In this document: positions 18,321 through 28,562 of the stretch, in pieces | How positions within the stretch are numbered: the stretch's first letter is position 1 | Layout of the letters: the number at the start of each line of letters is the position of its first letter | From: Dialister hominis | GTDB lineage: Bacteria; Bacillota; Negativicutes; Veillonellales; Dialisteraceae | Reading direction: 5' to 3' | NCBI RefSeq assembly: GCF_007164725.1 | Contig: NZ_AP019697.1 | Span: 1,709,501-1,773,500 of the forward strand | Length of the DNA stretch: 64,000 nucleotides | The notes under the pieces: generated by a model | Databases searched by the model: none | What the model was told of the DNA's origin: nothing | Seen by the model: only the letters and a program-made list of their open reading frames with translations | Position numbers and translations under genes: made by a program

Positions 18321-19785
18321 AATCCCCCGCCTCCTGTCCTTTCCTGACTGCTTCAATCATGGCTTCTGCCTTGTTCCTTGTTTCCCTGTATTCGCTCTTC
18401 GGAACGCTGTCCTTGACGATGCCTGCGCCGGCTCTCACGAATACCCGTCCCCCTTTGGCGGCTGCCATGCGGATGCCGATGCACATGTCCATATTTCCTG
18501 TGAGGCTCAGGTATCCGACGGCGCCTGCGTAGACGCCTCTAGGCGATTTCTCCATCCCGTGGAGGATTTCCATCGCCTTGATCTTTGGCGCTCCTGACAT
18601 CGTGCCTGCCGGAAGCGCGGCGGCCAGGGCATCGAGCGCATCCTTTCCTTCCTGGATCTTCCCCGTGACCAAGGAGCAGAGGTGCATCACGTGGGAGAAG
18701 CGCTTCACTTTCCGAAGCTCCCTCACCCTGACGGATCCGAAGCGGCTGATCTTTCCGATATCGTTCCTTCCTAGGTCGACCAGCATATTGTGCTCGGCAA
18801 GTTCCTTCTTGTCACTGACCAGCCTTTCTTCGAGTGCTTCGTCTTCCTCGTCTGTCTTTCCCCTTGGCATCGTGCCTGCGATCGGGAAGGTTTCAAGCTC
18901 GCCGCCCGTCAGCTTGATGAGCGTCTCGGGCGATGCACCGGCGAGCTCTATGTCGTGGCCTGAAAGGTAGAACATGTAGGGCGAAGGATTGATTGTCCGA
19001 AGCACCCGGTAAGCATTGAGGAGGCTTCCTTCAAAAGCGGCGCTCCTGCCGTTGGAAAGGACGGCCTGGAAAATGTCTCCGTCATGGATCCGCTGCTGGA
19101 TTTCTCTGACGAGCGCTTCGTACTCTTTTTCGGTGAACTCGTCTTTGAAATCGCTGAGGAGCTTTCCTTCCGGAATGTCCGCTTCCTTTCCATAAGCGAT
19201 GAGCTCTGCCATTTCATCGAGCTCCCTCACCGCTTTTTCGTAATTCGTCTCGATCTCGCTCGTGTCGACGTTTGTGATGAGGATGATCGTTTTCCTGTAA
19301 TGGTCGAATGCGATGACCTTGTCAAAAAGCATGAGGTCCGCATCGTTGAAGGAAATATCCGGTTCCTTTTCCTCTTTGAAATAGAGTTTCTTCTCCGAGT
19401 ACCTCGCGTACTCATAGGCGAAGTATCCGACAAGCCCGCCGGTAAATGTTGGCATGCCCGGGATTTCCGGAGAGTGATATTCGTGAAGGACTTTCCTGAT
19501 GACGGAGGCCGGGTCGTCTGTCTCAAATGTTTCTGTGACGGCGCCCTTGACGGTCATCTTTCCGTTCTTCACGAAGAGCTCAAGCTTTGGATCATATCCC
19601 AGGAAGGAATAGCGTCCCCATCGCTCGGTATTGTCCGCGCTTTCGAAGAGGAATGCTGTCCTGCTGACTTTCTTCAGGACTCTCAATGTCCCGATGACAG
19701 TGCGGACATCTGCGAAGATTTCCTTAGCGATCGGAACTCTTCTGTAGTCTTTCGCATAGGCTTTGATTCTTTCCAACTGTTCCAT
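18304..19785 (-). CDS. trpE: anthranilate synthase component I
   Basis: Makes anthranilate from chorismate; first step and usual feedback point of the pathway. The 493 residues show the chorismate-binding C-terminal domain with REIQQRIHDGDIFQAVLS, LAGASPETL, PIAGTMPRG, EHNMLVDLGRNDIG and AGTMSGAPKIKAMEI. The N-terminal LLES-type tryptophan site reads FLFESAD here. Start ATG 19785 follows AAAGGAG. The gene is preceded by a T-box leader that senses uncharged tRNA-Trp. Confidence 0.96.
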   Translation of the reverse strand: MEQLERIKAYAKDYRRVPIAKEIFADVRTVIGTLRVLKKVSRTAFLFESADNTERWGRYSFLGYDPKLELFVKNGKMTVKGAVTETFETDDPASVIRKVLHEYHSPEIPGMPTFTGGLVGYFAYEYARYSEKKLYFKEEKEPDISFNDADLMLFDKVIAFDHYRKTIILITNVDTSEIETNYEKAVRELDEMAELIAYGKEADIPEGKLLSDFKDEFTEKEYEALVREIQQRIHDGDIFQAVLSNGRSAAFEGSLLNAYRVLRTINPSPYMFYLSGHDIELAGASPETLIKLTGGELETFPIAGTMPRGKTDEEDEALEERLVSDKKELAEHNMLVDLGRNDIGKISRFGSVRVRELRKVKRFSHVMHLCSLVTGKIQEGKDALDALAAALPAGTMSGAPKIKAMEILHGMEKSPRGVYAGAVGYLSLTGNMDMCIGIRMAAAKGGRVFVRAGAGIVKDSVPKSEYRETRNKAEAMIEAVRKGQEAGDYDFTH

Positions 19786-19813
19786 CCTGTTTCTCCTTTC
19801 CGCTTCCGGATAA

Positions 19814-20157
19814 CAAAAAAGACCCGCCCTCGACAAAAGTAAATTTGTCAAGGACGGGTCTCTATTTCAAAGTCCGGATGCCCGGTACTCATTCATATAC
19901 ACTCGCGGTACCACCTTAATTGGATTTCTCCCTCTCTCGCAGGGTACTAACATACCCCTCATCAATAACGCAGATGATGCGTCGCTGAATACTAGGGATT
20001 TCTCCTTTTGACAGCGCCCTCGGCGGTCCATTTAACGGGCTGCGTACTGCGGGTTCCCATCGATCCCCGCTCTCTGGAAGTGCATTTCCTGTTTTTATCT
20101 CCGCCTCACCGGTTTGTAAGGTCTTTATTCAGTTTCTTAAGTGATTTCCTTAAGTTG
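19814..20157 (-). promoter_or_regulatory. T-box leader, tryptophan specific
   Basis: The minus strand carries the T-box antiterminator bulge AAGGTGGTACCGCG (about 19903-19916), an AGAGAG stem-I element near 20075-20080, and a likely specifier TGG followed by A at 20030-20028, matching tRNA-Trp. The leader ends in a strong terminator stem (GACCCGTCCTTGACAAA with TTTGTCGAGGGCGGGTC, then T6) at 19860-19814, 29 bases before trpE. Uncharged tRNA-Trp should prevent termination. The specifier assignment is by alignment with stem I architecture, not modelled. Confidence 0.93.
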
Positions 20158-20163
20158 GTTATG

Positions 20164-20192
20164 ATATTACGCTCATCGCAAATGCTTGTCAA
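20164..20192 (-). promoter_or_regulatory. promoter of the trp operon
   Basis: A perfect -35 TTGACA (20192-20187) and TAATAT -10 (20169-20164) are spaced by exactly 17 bases on the minus strand, placing the start near 20157. Confidence 0.85.
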
Positions 20193-20216
20193 GAAAAATT
20201 TTTGTAAAGAAATAAT

Positions 20217-20873
20217 TCAGTCCCTCTGGATCCTGCGGAAACGGCGGTGCGGATGATAGAGCTGCCAGTGGTAATGGATGGCAAGAAAACGGAGGAGCAG
20301 GACGAAGGCAAAGGAAATCCAGGAGGCGAGCGGCGTGCCCAATGGCTCTCTCAAAGCGCAGAGGAGAAGGCCGCCTGCAATCGATGCGATGGCATAGACG
20401 TCCATGTAAAGGACGACGGGCATGCGGCGCGCCATCATATCGCGGATGATGCCGCCTCCGACAGCGGTGATGAGCCCCAGCATAACGGGAAGGACGATGT
20501 CGTAGCCAGGATAGCGGTAGAACGCAGTGAGCGCCCCTGTCACGGTGAAAGCGGCAAGGCCGATCGTATCGGACAAGTGGTACAGGATCGTGATGACCCA
20601 TTTCCCGCTCTTCGGGATGCGGAAAAGAGGATAGCCGAAGCCGACGACAAGCGCCGTCACGATCGACACGATGAGCCCTTCCGGAGAACGGAGGACTGAT
20701 GGCGGCGTGATGCCACAGAGGACATCGCGGATCATTCCCCCGCCGACCGCCGTCATGACGGAGAGCACCGTGATGCCGAAAATATCCATTCTTTTGTAGA
20801 GCCCGACAGCAGCGCCGGAAAAAGCAAAGGCAATCGTCCCTGCCATTTCGAAAATCAGCCAGGTAGTAATCAT
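20217..20873 (-). CDS. TRIC/UPF0126-family membrane protein
   Basis: A 218-residue integral membrane protein of the YicG/UPF0126 family, structurally related to trimeric intracellular cation channels. Two repeats are visible, each with a glycine-rich kink: TAVGGGMIRDVLCG in the first half and TAVGGGIIRDMMA in the second, with about seven hydrophobic segments. Cargo in bacteria is uncertain; cation passage or glycine-related transport has been suggested for relatives. The ATG at 20873 has AAGGAGG upstream. It stands alone between the trp leader and a terminator. Confidence 0.85.
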   Translation of the reverse strand: MITTWLIFEMAGTIAFAFSGAAVGLYKRMDIFGITVLSVMTAVGGGMIRDVLCGITPPSVLRSPEGLIVSIVTALVVGFGYPLFRIPKSGKWVITILYHLSDTIGLAAFTVTGALTAFYRYPGYDIVLPVMLGLITAVGGGIIRDMMARRMPVVLYMDVYAIASIAGGLLLCALREPLGTPLASWISFAFVLLLRFLAIHYHWQLYHPHRRFRRIQRD

Positions 20874-20932
20874 GATGTCCTCCTTCCACGAGAATTTATT
20901 TTTCATTATACATCAGGCGGCGGAAAAAGCAT

Positions 20933-20979
20933 AAAAAAGAGCCGTGAAAATGACGGATCATTTCACAGCTCTTTTTTTG
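20933..20979. terminator. bidirectional terminator
   Basis: AAAAAAGAGC...GCTCTTTTTTT flank GTGAAAATGA and TCATTTCAC. It lies upstream of the TRIC gene and downstream of the M50 protease gene, so it mainly serves the latter. Confidence 0.7.
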
Positions 20980-21047
20980 TTTTGCACCTTTTGTCCGGTT
21001 CGAAGAGTTTCATCGTCCGTTATGGGAATTAACTCTATTCCCGCCAA

Positions 21048-21677
21048 CTATAGCAGGATGTAGGTAATGTTGTAGCAGAGGGTTACGAAGAGGTTGGAGA
21101 GCGGGCTCAGGAATTTGTTGGCAACTCCGGAGAATACAACGACCATGAGGATGATGAAGCCGTATTGTGCGTTGAAGTTTTCAAATTTCCAGGAGAGTTC
21201 GCCAGGAAGAAGCATGCTGACGACTTTGGAGCCGTCGAGCGGCGGGACCGGGATGAGGTTGAAGAAGGCGAACCATACGTTGTAAAGCATGATCCAGTAA
21301 AGAAACTGGTATCCGCCCATGCCGAGCATGCCGAATCTCTGCAAGAGCCCCATGAGAAAGATGGAAATGAAGCAGAGAAGAAGGTTGCCGCCGGGGCCTG
21401 CCAGGGATACTTTGAGGACGCCGGAGCGGTAGTTTTTGTAATAGCGCGGGTCGATCATGACGGGCTTCGCCCAGCCAAATCCGCAGAGGACAAGCAGCAG
21501 CGTGCCCACAGCATCAAGGTGCGCCAGCGGGTTCATCGTCAGACGGCCCGTGGCAGAAGGCGTGGGATCTCCGAGCGAGTCGGATACGACGGCGTGCGCG
21601 TATTCATGGAAGGAGAGCGCCAGAAGAAGCGCTGGTACGCGGTAGATCAGCGTAGACAGGTCAAGAAAATCGAACAT
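21048..21677 (-). CDS. site-2-protease-type membrane metallopeptidase (M50B)
   Basis: A 209-residue membrane protein with the zinc motif HEYAH (residues 24-28, SFHEYAHAVV) in the first membrane helix and the third ligand in IPVPPLDGSK near residue 150. Four to six hydrophobic segments are present. Short members of this family lack a PDZ domain, as here, and their substrates are mostly unknown. The start at 21677 is preceded by AAAGGAG. It is transcribed alone, downstream of gltS. Confidence 0.88.
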   Translation of the reverse strand: MFDFLDLSTLIYRVPALLLALSFHEYAHAVVSDSLGDPTPSATGRLTMNPLAHLDAVGTLLLVLCGFGWAKPVMIDPRYYKNYRSGVLKVSLAGPGGNLLLCFISIFLMGLLQRFGMLGMGGYQFLYWIMLYNVWFAFFNLIPVPPLDGSKVVSMLLPGELSWKFENFNAQYGFIILMVVVFSGVANKFLSPLSNLFVTLCYNITYILL

Positions 21678-21757
21678 AAGTGTACTCCTTTGGAGAATGC
21701 ATCATTCAATGGTAAATCATTCTTATTATATCATGAATGAAACCGCCCCGCCGATTG

Positions 21758-22972
21758 TCACTTCAGGATATTCATGAAGACCATGAGGACGGATGCATTC
21801 AGGAAATCGACGACGAAAGCGCCGATGAGCGGAATGACGAAGTAAGCGGTATGCGCCGGGCCGAATCTTTCGCACATGGCGTTCATATTCGCGATGGCGT
21901 TCGGTGTGGCACCAAGGCCGAAGCCGCAGCTGCCGGATGCCATGACGGCTGCTTCGTAATTTCTTCCCATGACGCGGAAGATGACGAAGTAAGCGAAGAG
22001 GCCCATGATGGAAACCTGCACGATGAGCGTTGCAATCAGCGGAATAGCAAGGTCTGCCAGCTGCCAGAGTTTCAGGCTCATGAGCGCACAGGAAAGGAAT
22101 ACGTTCAGGCAGATGCCGCCAAGGACTTCACTTTCCCTCTGGTAGCATCCGAAAAGCCCGGTCATGTCGGAAATATTCCTGATGACGGCAGCAACGAGCA
22201 TGGCGCCGATGTATCCCGGGAATACGAGACCGATATTGATGAAGAACTGGCTGACATATGTGCCAAGTCCCATGGCAAGGAGGAGCTGTCCGAAAGCGTA
22301 CATGAAGCGGTCCATATTGAGGTAAGCGGCTGCATCATCACCTTCGATTTCATGTTCCGTGCGGTTTTCCGGGACTTCATCTCCGTTTTCATCTTCATCG
22401 GATTTCAGATGGAAGCGACGGATCAAAAGCTCTCCGACCGGGCCGCCAAGGAAACTCCCCGAGACAAGGCCGAAGGTAGCGGCAGCAAAAGCAATCGTTG
22501 TCGCATCCTTAAGACCCAGTGCTTCAAGGACAGGACCGAAGGAGCCGGATGTGCCGTGACCGCCGACAAGCGGTATCGAACCATCTGCAAGACCCATGAG
22601 CGGATTCAGCGAGAAGGCATTGGCAAAAGTGACACCGACCAGATCCTGAATGACAATCAGGAGGAAGACAAGAAAGGCCATCTTGACGACAAGGAGTCCG
22701 CCCTTCTTGATGAGACGGATGCTTGCCATGTAGCCGATACTGGTGAAGAAGAGCATCATGCACCAGTTCTGCATGACGGTATCCTGCGAATAGTTCCAGA
22801 TGCCCTGCGTGTAAAGGATGCAGTTCACGATCGAGAAAATCGTCCCGCCGATGACAGGCGCAGGAATGCAGTATTTCCTGAAAATGCTGACCCTGTCCTT
22901 CAGGAAGCTTCCCAGGAAGAAGACGGCGACAGCGGCTGCCAGCGTCTGGTACAAATTAAGTTCTATTGTCAT
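21758..22972 (-). CDS. gltS: sodium/glutamate symporter
   Basis: A 404-residue inner-membrane carrier of the GltS (ESS) family that imports glutamate with sodium. Two inverted halves can be recognised; the first has GGHGTSGSFGPVLE and the second GSCGFGLGATPNAIANMNA, the paired re-entrant motifs of the family. A charged, Asp/Glu-rich cytoplasmic loop (KSDEDENGDEVPENRTEHE) separates them. It lies upstream of the M50 gene; an Lrp-type regulator is encoded just upstream in the same direction and may control it. Confidence 0.93.
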   Translation of the reverse strand: MTIELNLYQTLAAAVAVFFLGSFLKDRVSIFRKYCIPAPVIGGTIFSIVNCILYTQGIWNYSQDTVMQNWCMMLFFTSIGYMASIRLIKKGGLLVVKMAFLVFLLIVIQDLVGVTFANAFSLNPLMGLADGSIPLVGGHGTSGSFGPVLEALGLKDATTIAFAAATFGLVSGSFLGGPVGELLIRRFHLKSDEDENGDEVPENRTEHEIEGDDAAAYLNMDRFMYAFGQLLLAMGLGTYVSQFFINIGLVFPGYIGAMLVAAVIRNISDMTGLFGCYQRESEVLGGICLNVFLSCALMSLKLWQLADLAIPLIATLIVQVSIMGLFAYFVIFRVMGRNYEAAVMASGSCGFGLGATPNAIANMNAMCERFGPAHTAYFVIPLIGAFVVDFLNASVLMVFMNILK

Positions 22973-23108
22973 AGTATTCCTTCTTTCTATGATAAGTTGT
23001 ATTTGCTATGCACATTTTGAAAGTATAGCCTAAATAAGAATGATTTGCAAGCATCAGTGCCGGATGGCGGGAGCGGTGCGAAGGCGCCCCGGGTATAAAA
23101 AGCAATAA

Positions 23109-23136
23109 AAAAGGAGGCCCTTCCGAGTCTCCTTAT
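23109..23136 (-). terminator. terminator after the Lrp-type gene
   Basis: Minus strand AAGGAG...CTCCTT with a partly paired loop is followed by TTTTTTA. Confidence 0.55.
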
Positions 23137-23159
23137 AAATTGTAAAACAGCGTGGATGA

Positions 23160-23618
23160 TCATTCATCTACGGGGTGAAGGCCCTGGATTTCTTCCATGA
23201 CCTGATGTGTCGTAAGGCGGCCGAATGCGGAAACTTCACGGATGAAGTCCGCTCTGGATTTTTCGCTGTGGAAGTGCGCATCAAGAAAGAAGCGGTATGC
23301 GCCGTCCACGCGGTAGCAGTGGAAAATATGGTATTCTGTATGTTTCATGAATTCGAGGAAGCCTTCCCTCGTCTTCTCATCTGTCACGAGCTCGAAGACG
23401 CAGTGGATCGTGTAGCCGAAGAGCGGACAGTTCACGTTCACCGTGTAGCGCTCCACGACGCCCAAGTCCTGCAGCCTTGCAATGCGGTTCTTCACGGCCT
23501 GGCTCGTCATGAAGACTTCCTTGCCCAGCTCTGTCATAGAAATGCGTCCGTTCTTTCGAAGGGCGTGGATGATTTTCATATCCGTCTCATCCAGTTCCTT
23601 CGGAATCATCTCCCACAT
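23160..23618 (-). CDS. Lrp/AsnC-family transcriptional regulator
   Basis: A 152-residue regulator with an N-terminal winged helix-turn-helix (about residues 8-60: LDETDMKIIHALRKNGR, LGKEVFMTSQAVKNRIARL) and a C-terminal RAM-like ligand domain. Lrp-type proteins sense amino acids and form octamers; glutamate is a plausible effector because gltS is adjacent, but this is inference. GGGGAGG precedes the ATG at 23618. Confidence 0.88.
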   Translation of the reverse strand: MWEMIPKELDETDMKIIHALRKNGRISMTELGKEVFMTSQAVKNRIARLQDLGVVERYTVNVNCPLFGYTIHCVFELVTDEKTREGFLEFMKHTEYHIFHCYRVDGAYRFFLDAHFHSEKSRADFIREVSAFGRLTTHQVMEEIQGLHPVDE

Positions 23619-23638
23619 AGTTTCCTCCCCAGGTCACT

Positions 23639-23669
23639 AAAAAAACCGCGGCACGAAGCCGCGGCTCTT
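23639..23669 (-). terminator. terminator of the HicB-like gene
   Basis: Minus strand CCGCGGC, TTCGT loop, GCCGCGG, then TTTTTT, 3 bases after the stop. A compact and strong hairpin. Confidence 0.85.
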
Positions 23670-23671
23670 GA

Positions 23672-24052
23672 TTACCTTAATCCGAAGACTCTTGCCAGAA
23701 TTCCGACTCGTCTTGTCTTGCGGGCTGTCTCTGCCCATACCGCCGTCTGATGATCGGCGGCTCTTACTTTATATTCACGGTATTCACGGTAGGTTTCCAT
23801 ATTGACCAGAATGGTGCAGCAGCGGCTGCCGCCATAACGGAGACGAAAAAGTCTTTCATCCGATGCCGGCGGAATTTCAAGGCCCTTTTCTTCCATTTCC
23901 AGAAGAGAGGCTGCCAGAGCTTCCCTTGCCTTTAGAACTGCTTCCTCAGCAGTGCGCCCCTGCGCCTGACATCCATTCAGATCCGGGAATATGACAGAGA
24001 AAATTCCTCCTTTTGCATCATGCTTGACTATTGCAGGATAGAAATATTCCAT
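23672..24052 (-). CDS. orphan HicB-like protein
   Basis: A 126-residue protein whose first 70 residues match the partial RNase H fold of HicB antitoxins: FYPAIVKHDAKGGIFSVIFPDLNGCQ followed by AQGRTAEEAVLKAREALA. No HicA toxin frame (about 60 residues with a conserved His) is visible next to it, upstream or downstream. The C-terminal part is basic (RKTRRVGILARVFGLR), and might bind nucleic acid. ATG 24052 is used; GTG 24055 is also possible. Function unknown; such orphans are common. Confidence 0.75.
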   Translation of the reverse strand: MEYFYPAIVKHDAKGGIFSVIFPDLNGCQAQGRTAEEAVLKAREALAASLLEMEEKGLEIPPASDERLFRLRYGGSRCCTILVNMETYREYREYKVRAADHQTAVWAETARKTRRVGILARVFGLR

Positions 24053-24256
24053 CACAAATCCCCTTTCCAGTGAATACGTTGACGTTCTCTTTACACCGTT
24101 ATTATTTTATACCATTTGGCTCGATAGTTCCAATACAAATTACGGTTTTTTCGATAAAATTTTGTTACAACTCTGAATTTTTTTAATCTTTCTTTCTCGT
24201 TATCGAAGAATATAAATACAGATTTAAGGATTTTAACCCGTTTTTGTCAAGACATG

Positions 24257-24302
24257 GAAAAAGGCTGCGGCAAAATGTTTTTGCATTTTGTCACAGCCCC
24301 TT
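24257..24302 (-). terminator. terminator of gyrB, member of the GGCTG-CAAAATG hairpin family
   Basis: Arms GGCTGCGGCAAAATG (24263-24277) and CATTTTGTCACAGCC (24284-24298) flank a six-base loop. On the minus strand the stem is followed by TTTTTCC. Confidence 0.85.
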
Positions 24303-24306
24303 CTGA

Positions 24307-26379
<2,073 letters not shown>

Positions 26380-26558
26380 TCAGAGACTTTGGAAAGGCAT
26401 CAGGAAAGATATTTCCCTTTTTATCCTTCGATTGGCAGGAAAAAGCCTTTTAAAATCATCAGGGGCCATTTCTTCCCATTTTTCCCTTTTCTTTTCCTAT
26501 GATACAATAAAGAACAGAATATCTACGGGAAATATCCCGTTTTCAGGGAAGGAATACA

Positions 26559-27473
26559 ATGAAACGACTTTTCATGCTTATCGTTCTGGCCTGCGCCGTC
26601 TACTGGGGTTTCTCTCAGGGAAGCGGCATCGAGAAGTACATTCCGGCCAGTCTTACAGGAAGCGCGCCCAAAGCGGCTTCTTCTGCGCCTTCATCCGCCA
26701 AGAAGGATGACTCCCTCTACGGCGAGGTGACGGACATGGTTTCCACCTTCGCATCCGGCGTGACAGGAACGACGGATTCCGGCAAGGTCACAGTCAATAA
26801 ATCCAAGGACGCACCGAATGCAACGGTCGCCAAGGAGCAGGACATCCAGACGCTCCGCCAGGAATACCACGACCTCACGAATTTCAAGGAAGCACTCGAA
26901 TCCCGCGTCCACCGCGAGAACTTCGTTCCATTCAAGGACATCCCGCAGTACCTCATCGACGGTGTCGTTGCGACCGAAGACCGCCGCTTCTATGACCATG
27001 GCGCCATGGATCCGATCGGCGTCGCCCGCGCGATGGTGACGAACTACATGGCAGGCGAAACGCTCGAAGGCGGCAGCACGATCGACCAGCAGACGGTCAA
27101 GAACATTTTCCTCTCGCCGGAGCGCACAATGAGCCGCAAGATTGAAGAGCTCGCCCTTGCCGTCCAGCTTGACCGCTACTACACGAAGCAGGAAATCCTT
27201 GAGCTCTACCTCAATACCATTTACTTCGGTCACGGGGCATACGGCCTCAGGGAAGCCAGCCACACGTACTTTGGCAAGGAGCCGAAGGAGCTCGACCTTT
27301 CCCAGTGCGCCATGCTTGCAGGACTTCCGCAGGCGCCTTCTGCCTATGATCCCATCGATCACCCCAAGGCCGGCACCGAGCGCATGACCGTCGTCCTGAC
27401 GCTCATGGCGCAGGAAGGCTACATCACGCACGAGCAGGCAGCGCATGCCGCCGCCAACTTATGGCTTCGCTAA
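26559..27473 (+). CDS. monofunctional peptidoglycan glycosyltransferase (GT51)
   Basis: A 304-residue membrane-anchored enzyme that polymerises lipid II glycan chains outside the inner membrane. An N-terminal signal anchor (residues 3-19) and a Ser/Ala/Lys-rich linker (about 30-85) lead to the GT51 domain from about residue 110: ATEDRRFYDHGAMDPIG contains the catalytic Glu, GGSTIDQQTVKNIFL the second motif and ELYLNTIYFGHGAYG the third. No transpeptidase domain follows. The second motif has Asp where Thr is usual (STITQQ). Its stop overlaps the convergent LysR gene by 15 bases. Confidence 0.9.
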   Translation: MKRLFMLIVLACAVYWGFSQGSGIEKYIPASLTGSAPKAASSAPSSAKKDDSLYGEVTDMVSTFASGVTGTTDSGKVTVNKSKDAPNATVAKEQDIQTLRQEYHDLTNFKEALESRVHRENFVPFKDIPQYLIDGVVATEDRRFYDHGAMDPIGVARAMVTNYMAGETLEGGSTIDQQTVKNIFLSPERTMSRKIEELALAVQLDRYYTKQEILELYLNTIYFGHGAYGLREASHTYFGKEPKELDLSQCAMLAGLPQAPSAYDPIDHPKAGTERMTVVLTLMAQEGYITHEQAAHAAANLWLR

Positions 27474-28409
27474 GGGAAACTTCTTCCCGCGGCTTTTGAA
27501 AGCCTCTTCTATGAAACGACCGATCATACTCCACCGTTCAGCACTTTTCTGGTACCCGAAGGAAATCTCGTACTTCCCGTCCTCGAAGGTGATGCGGTGG
27601 AGTTTTTTTTGCGCGCTTCTCGGAAGGAGCTTCTCCGCCAGACTTTCGGGGCAGAAGTAAGCGCCGGCCCCGTCCACGCAGAGCTTCAGCATCGTGCCCA
27701 TGCTTTCCGACTCGACAGCAATGACGGGATCGATAGCGGCGTCCCTGAAAAGGCGGCGTGCAAGAGCCCCCGTGATGTCGCTCTCGCTGTTCAAGAGGAA
27801 GGGACATTCGGCAAAGGATTCAGGAAGCTCCCTGTTTCTTTCAGAAAGGGAAGAGAGGATTTCTCCCTTCTTCTCTCCCCAGAGCGCCTCCGCCAGATCA
27901 TCGGAGAGGTAGAGGACGGAATACTCTTCGGCAAAGGGAATACATGCGATGCCGGGAAGCGCTTCCGGCGCACGGGCGAGGACGAGGTCGATCTCATCTC
28001 TTGCCAGTGCTGTCCAGAGCATGTCATTTGCCATTTCGACAAGGCGGATGCGGATGCCCGGACAGGATTTCCGGAAGGATTCAATGACGGGCGTAAGGAC
28101 GACCTGCCCTCTTGAAGGAGCAACGCCGATCCGAAGCGTCCCCCTCCCCATGCCGGCCGCATCGGTCAGCTCCCTTTCAAGCGCCATTTCATTTCTGCGG
28201 ATGATCCTGGCATAGCGGTAGAAGACGCGGCCTGCGTCCGTCAGCTCAAGCGGCACATGGCGGATGAAGAGTTTGGCGCCTGATTCCTTCTCAAGCCCTG
28301 CCACATGCGCGGAAAGTGTCTGCTGCGTCACGTGGAGCTTTTCCGCTGCTTTCGTGAAGCTCCCTTCTTCGGCCAGCACGACGAAGTATTTCATGGATAG
28401 AAAATTCAT
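27459..28409 (-). CDS. LysR-family transcriptional regulator
   Basis: A 316-residue regulator with an N-terminal winged helix (MKYFVVLAEEGSFTKAAEKLHVTQQTLSAHV split: KAAEKLHVTQQTLS) and a C-terminal substrate-binding-protein-like effector domain. It is divergent from the SLC13-type carrier gene with a 153-base interval between them, the classic arrangement of a LysR activator and its target. The effector may be a dicarboxylate or related anion; this is inference from context. Confidence 0.88.
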   Translation of the reverse strand: MNFLSMKYFVVLAEEGSFTKAAEKLHVTQQTLSAHVAGLEKESGAKLFIRHVPLELTDAGRVFYRYARIIRRNEMALERELTDAAGMGRGTLRIGVAPSRGQVVLTPVIESFRKSCPGIRIRLVEMANDMLWTALARDEIDLVLARAPEALPGIACIPFAEEYSVLYLSDDLAEALWGEKKGEILSSLSERNRELPESFAECPFLLNSESDITGALARRLFRDAAIDPVIAVESESMGTMLKLCVDGAGAYFCPESLAEKLLPRSAQKKLHRITFEDGKYEISFGYQKSAERWSMIGRFIEEAFKSRGKKFPLAKP

Positions 28410-28562
28410 AGGCCCTCTTGTTACAACTATATACTTGTATTATAAACAAGAATTAACAGTTTTTAAATGGTTATGCGCCTTATTATAATTAAAGACAGAT
28501 AAAGAAAAAATAACGGAACTCGGAAGGCCCGGTCTCCGGGCGCATGTGAGGCGGTATGCATT

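Noticed and set aside
20173-20889. A 238-residue minus-strand frame opposite phase to the TRIC-like gene
   Set aside because: His/Arg-rich product overlapping the real gene in another frame; no family motif.
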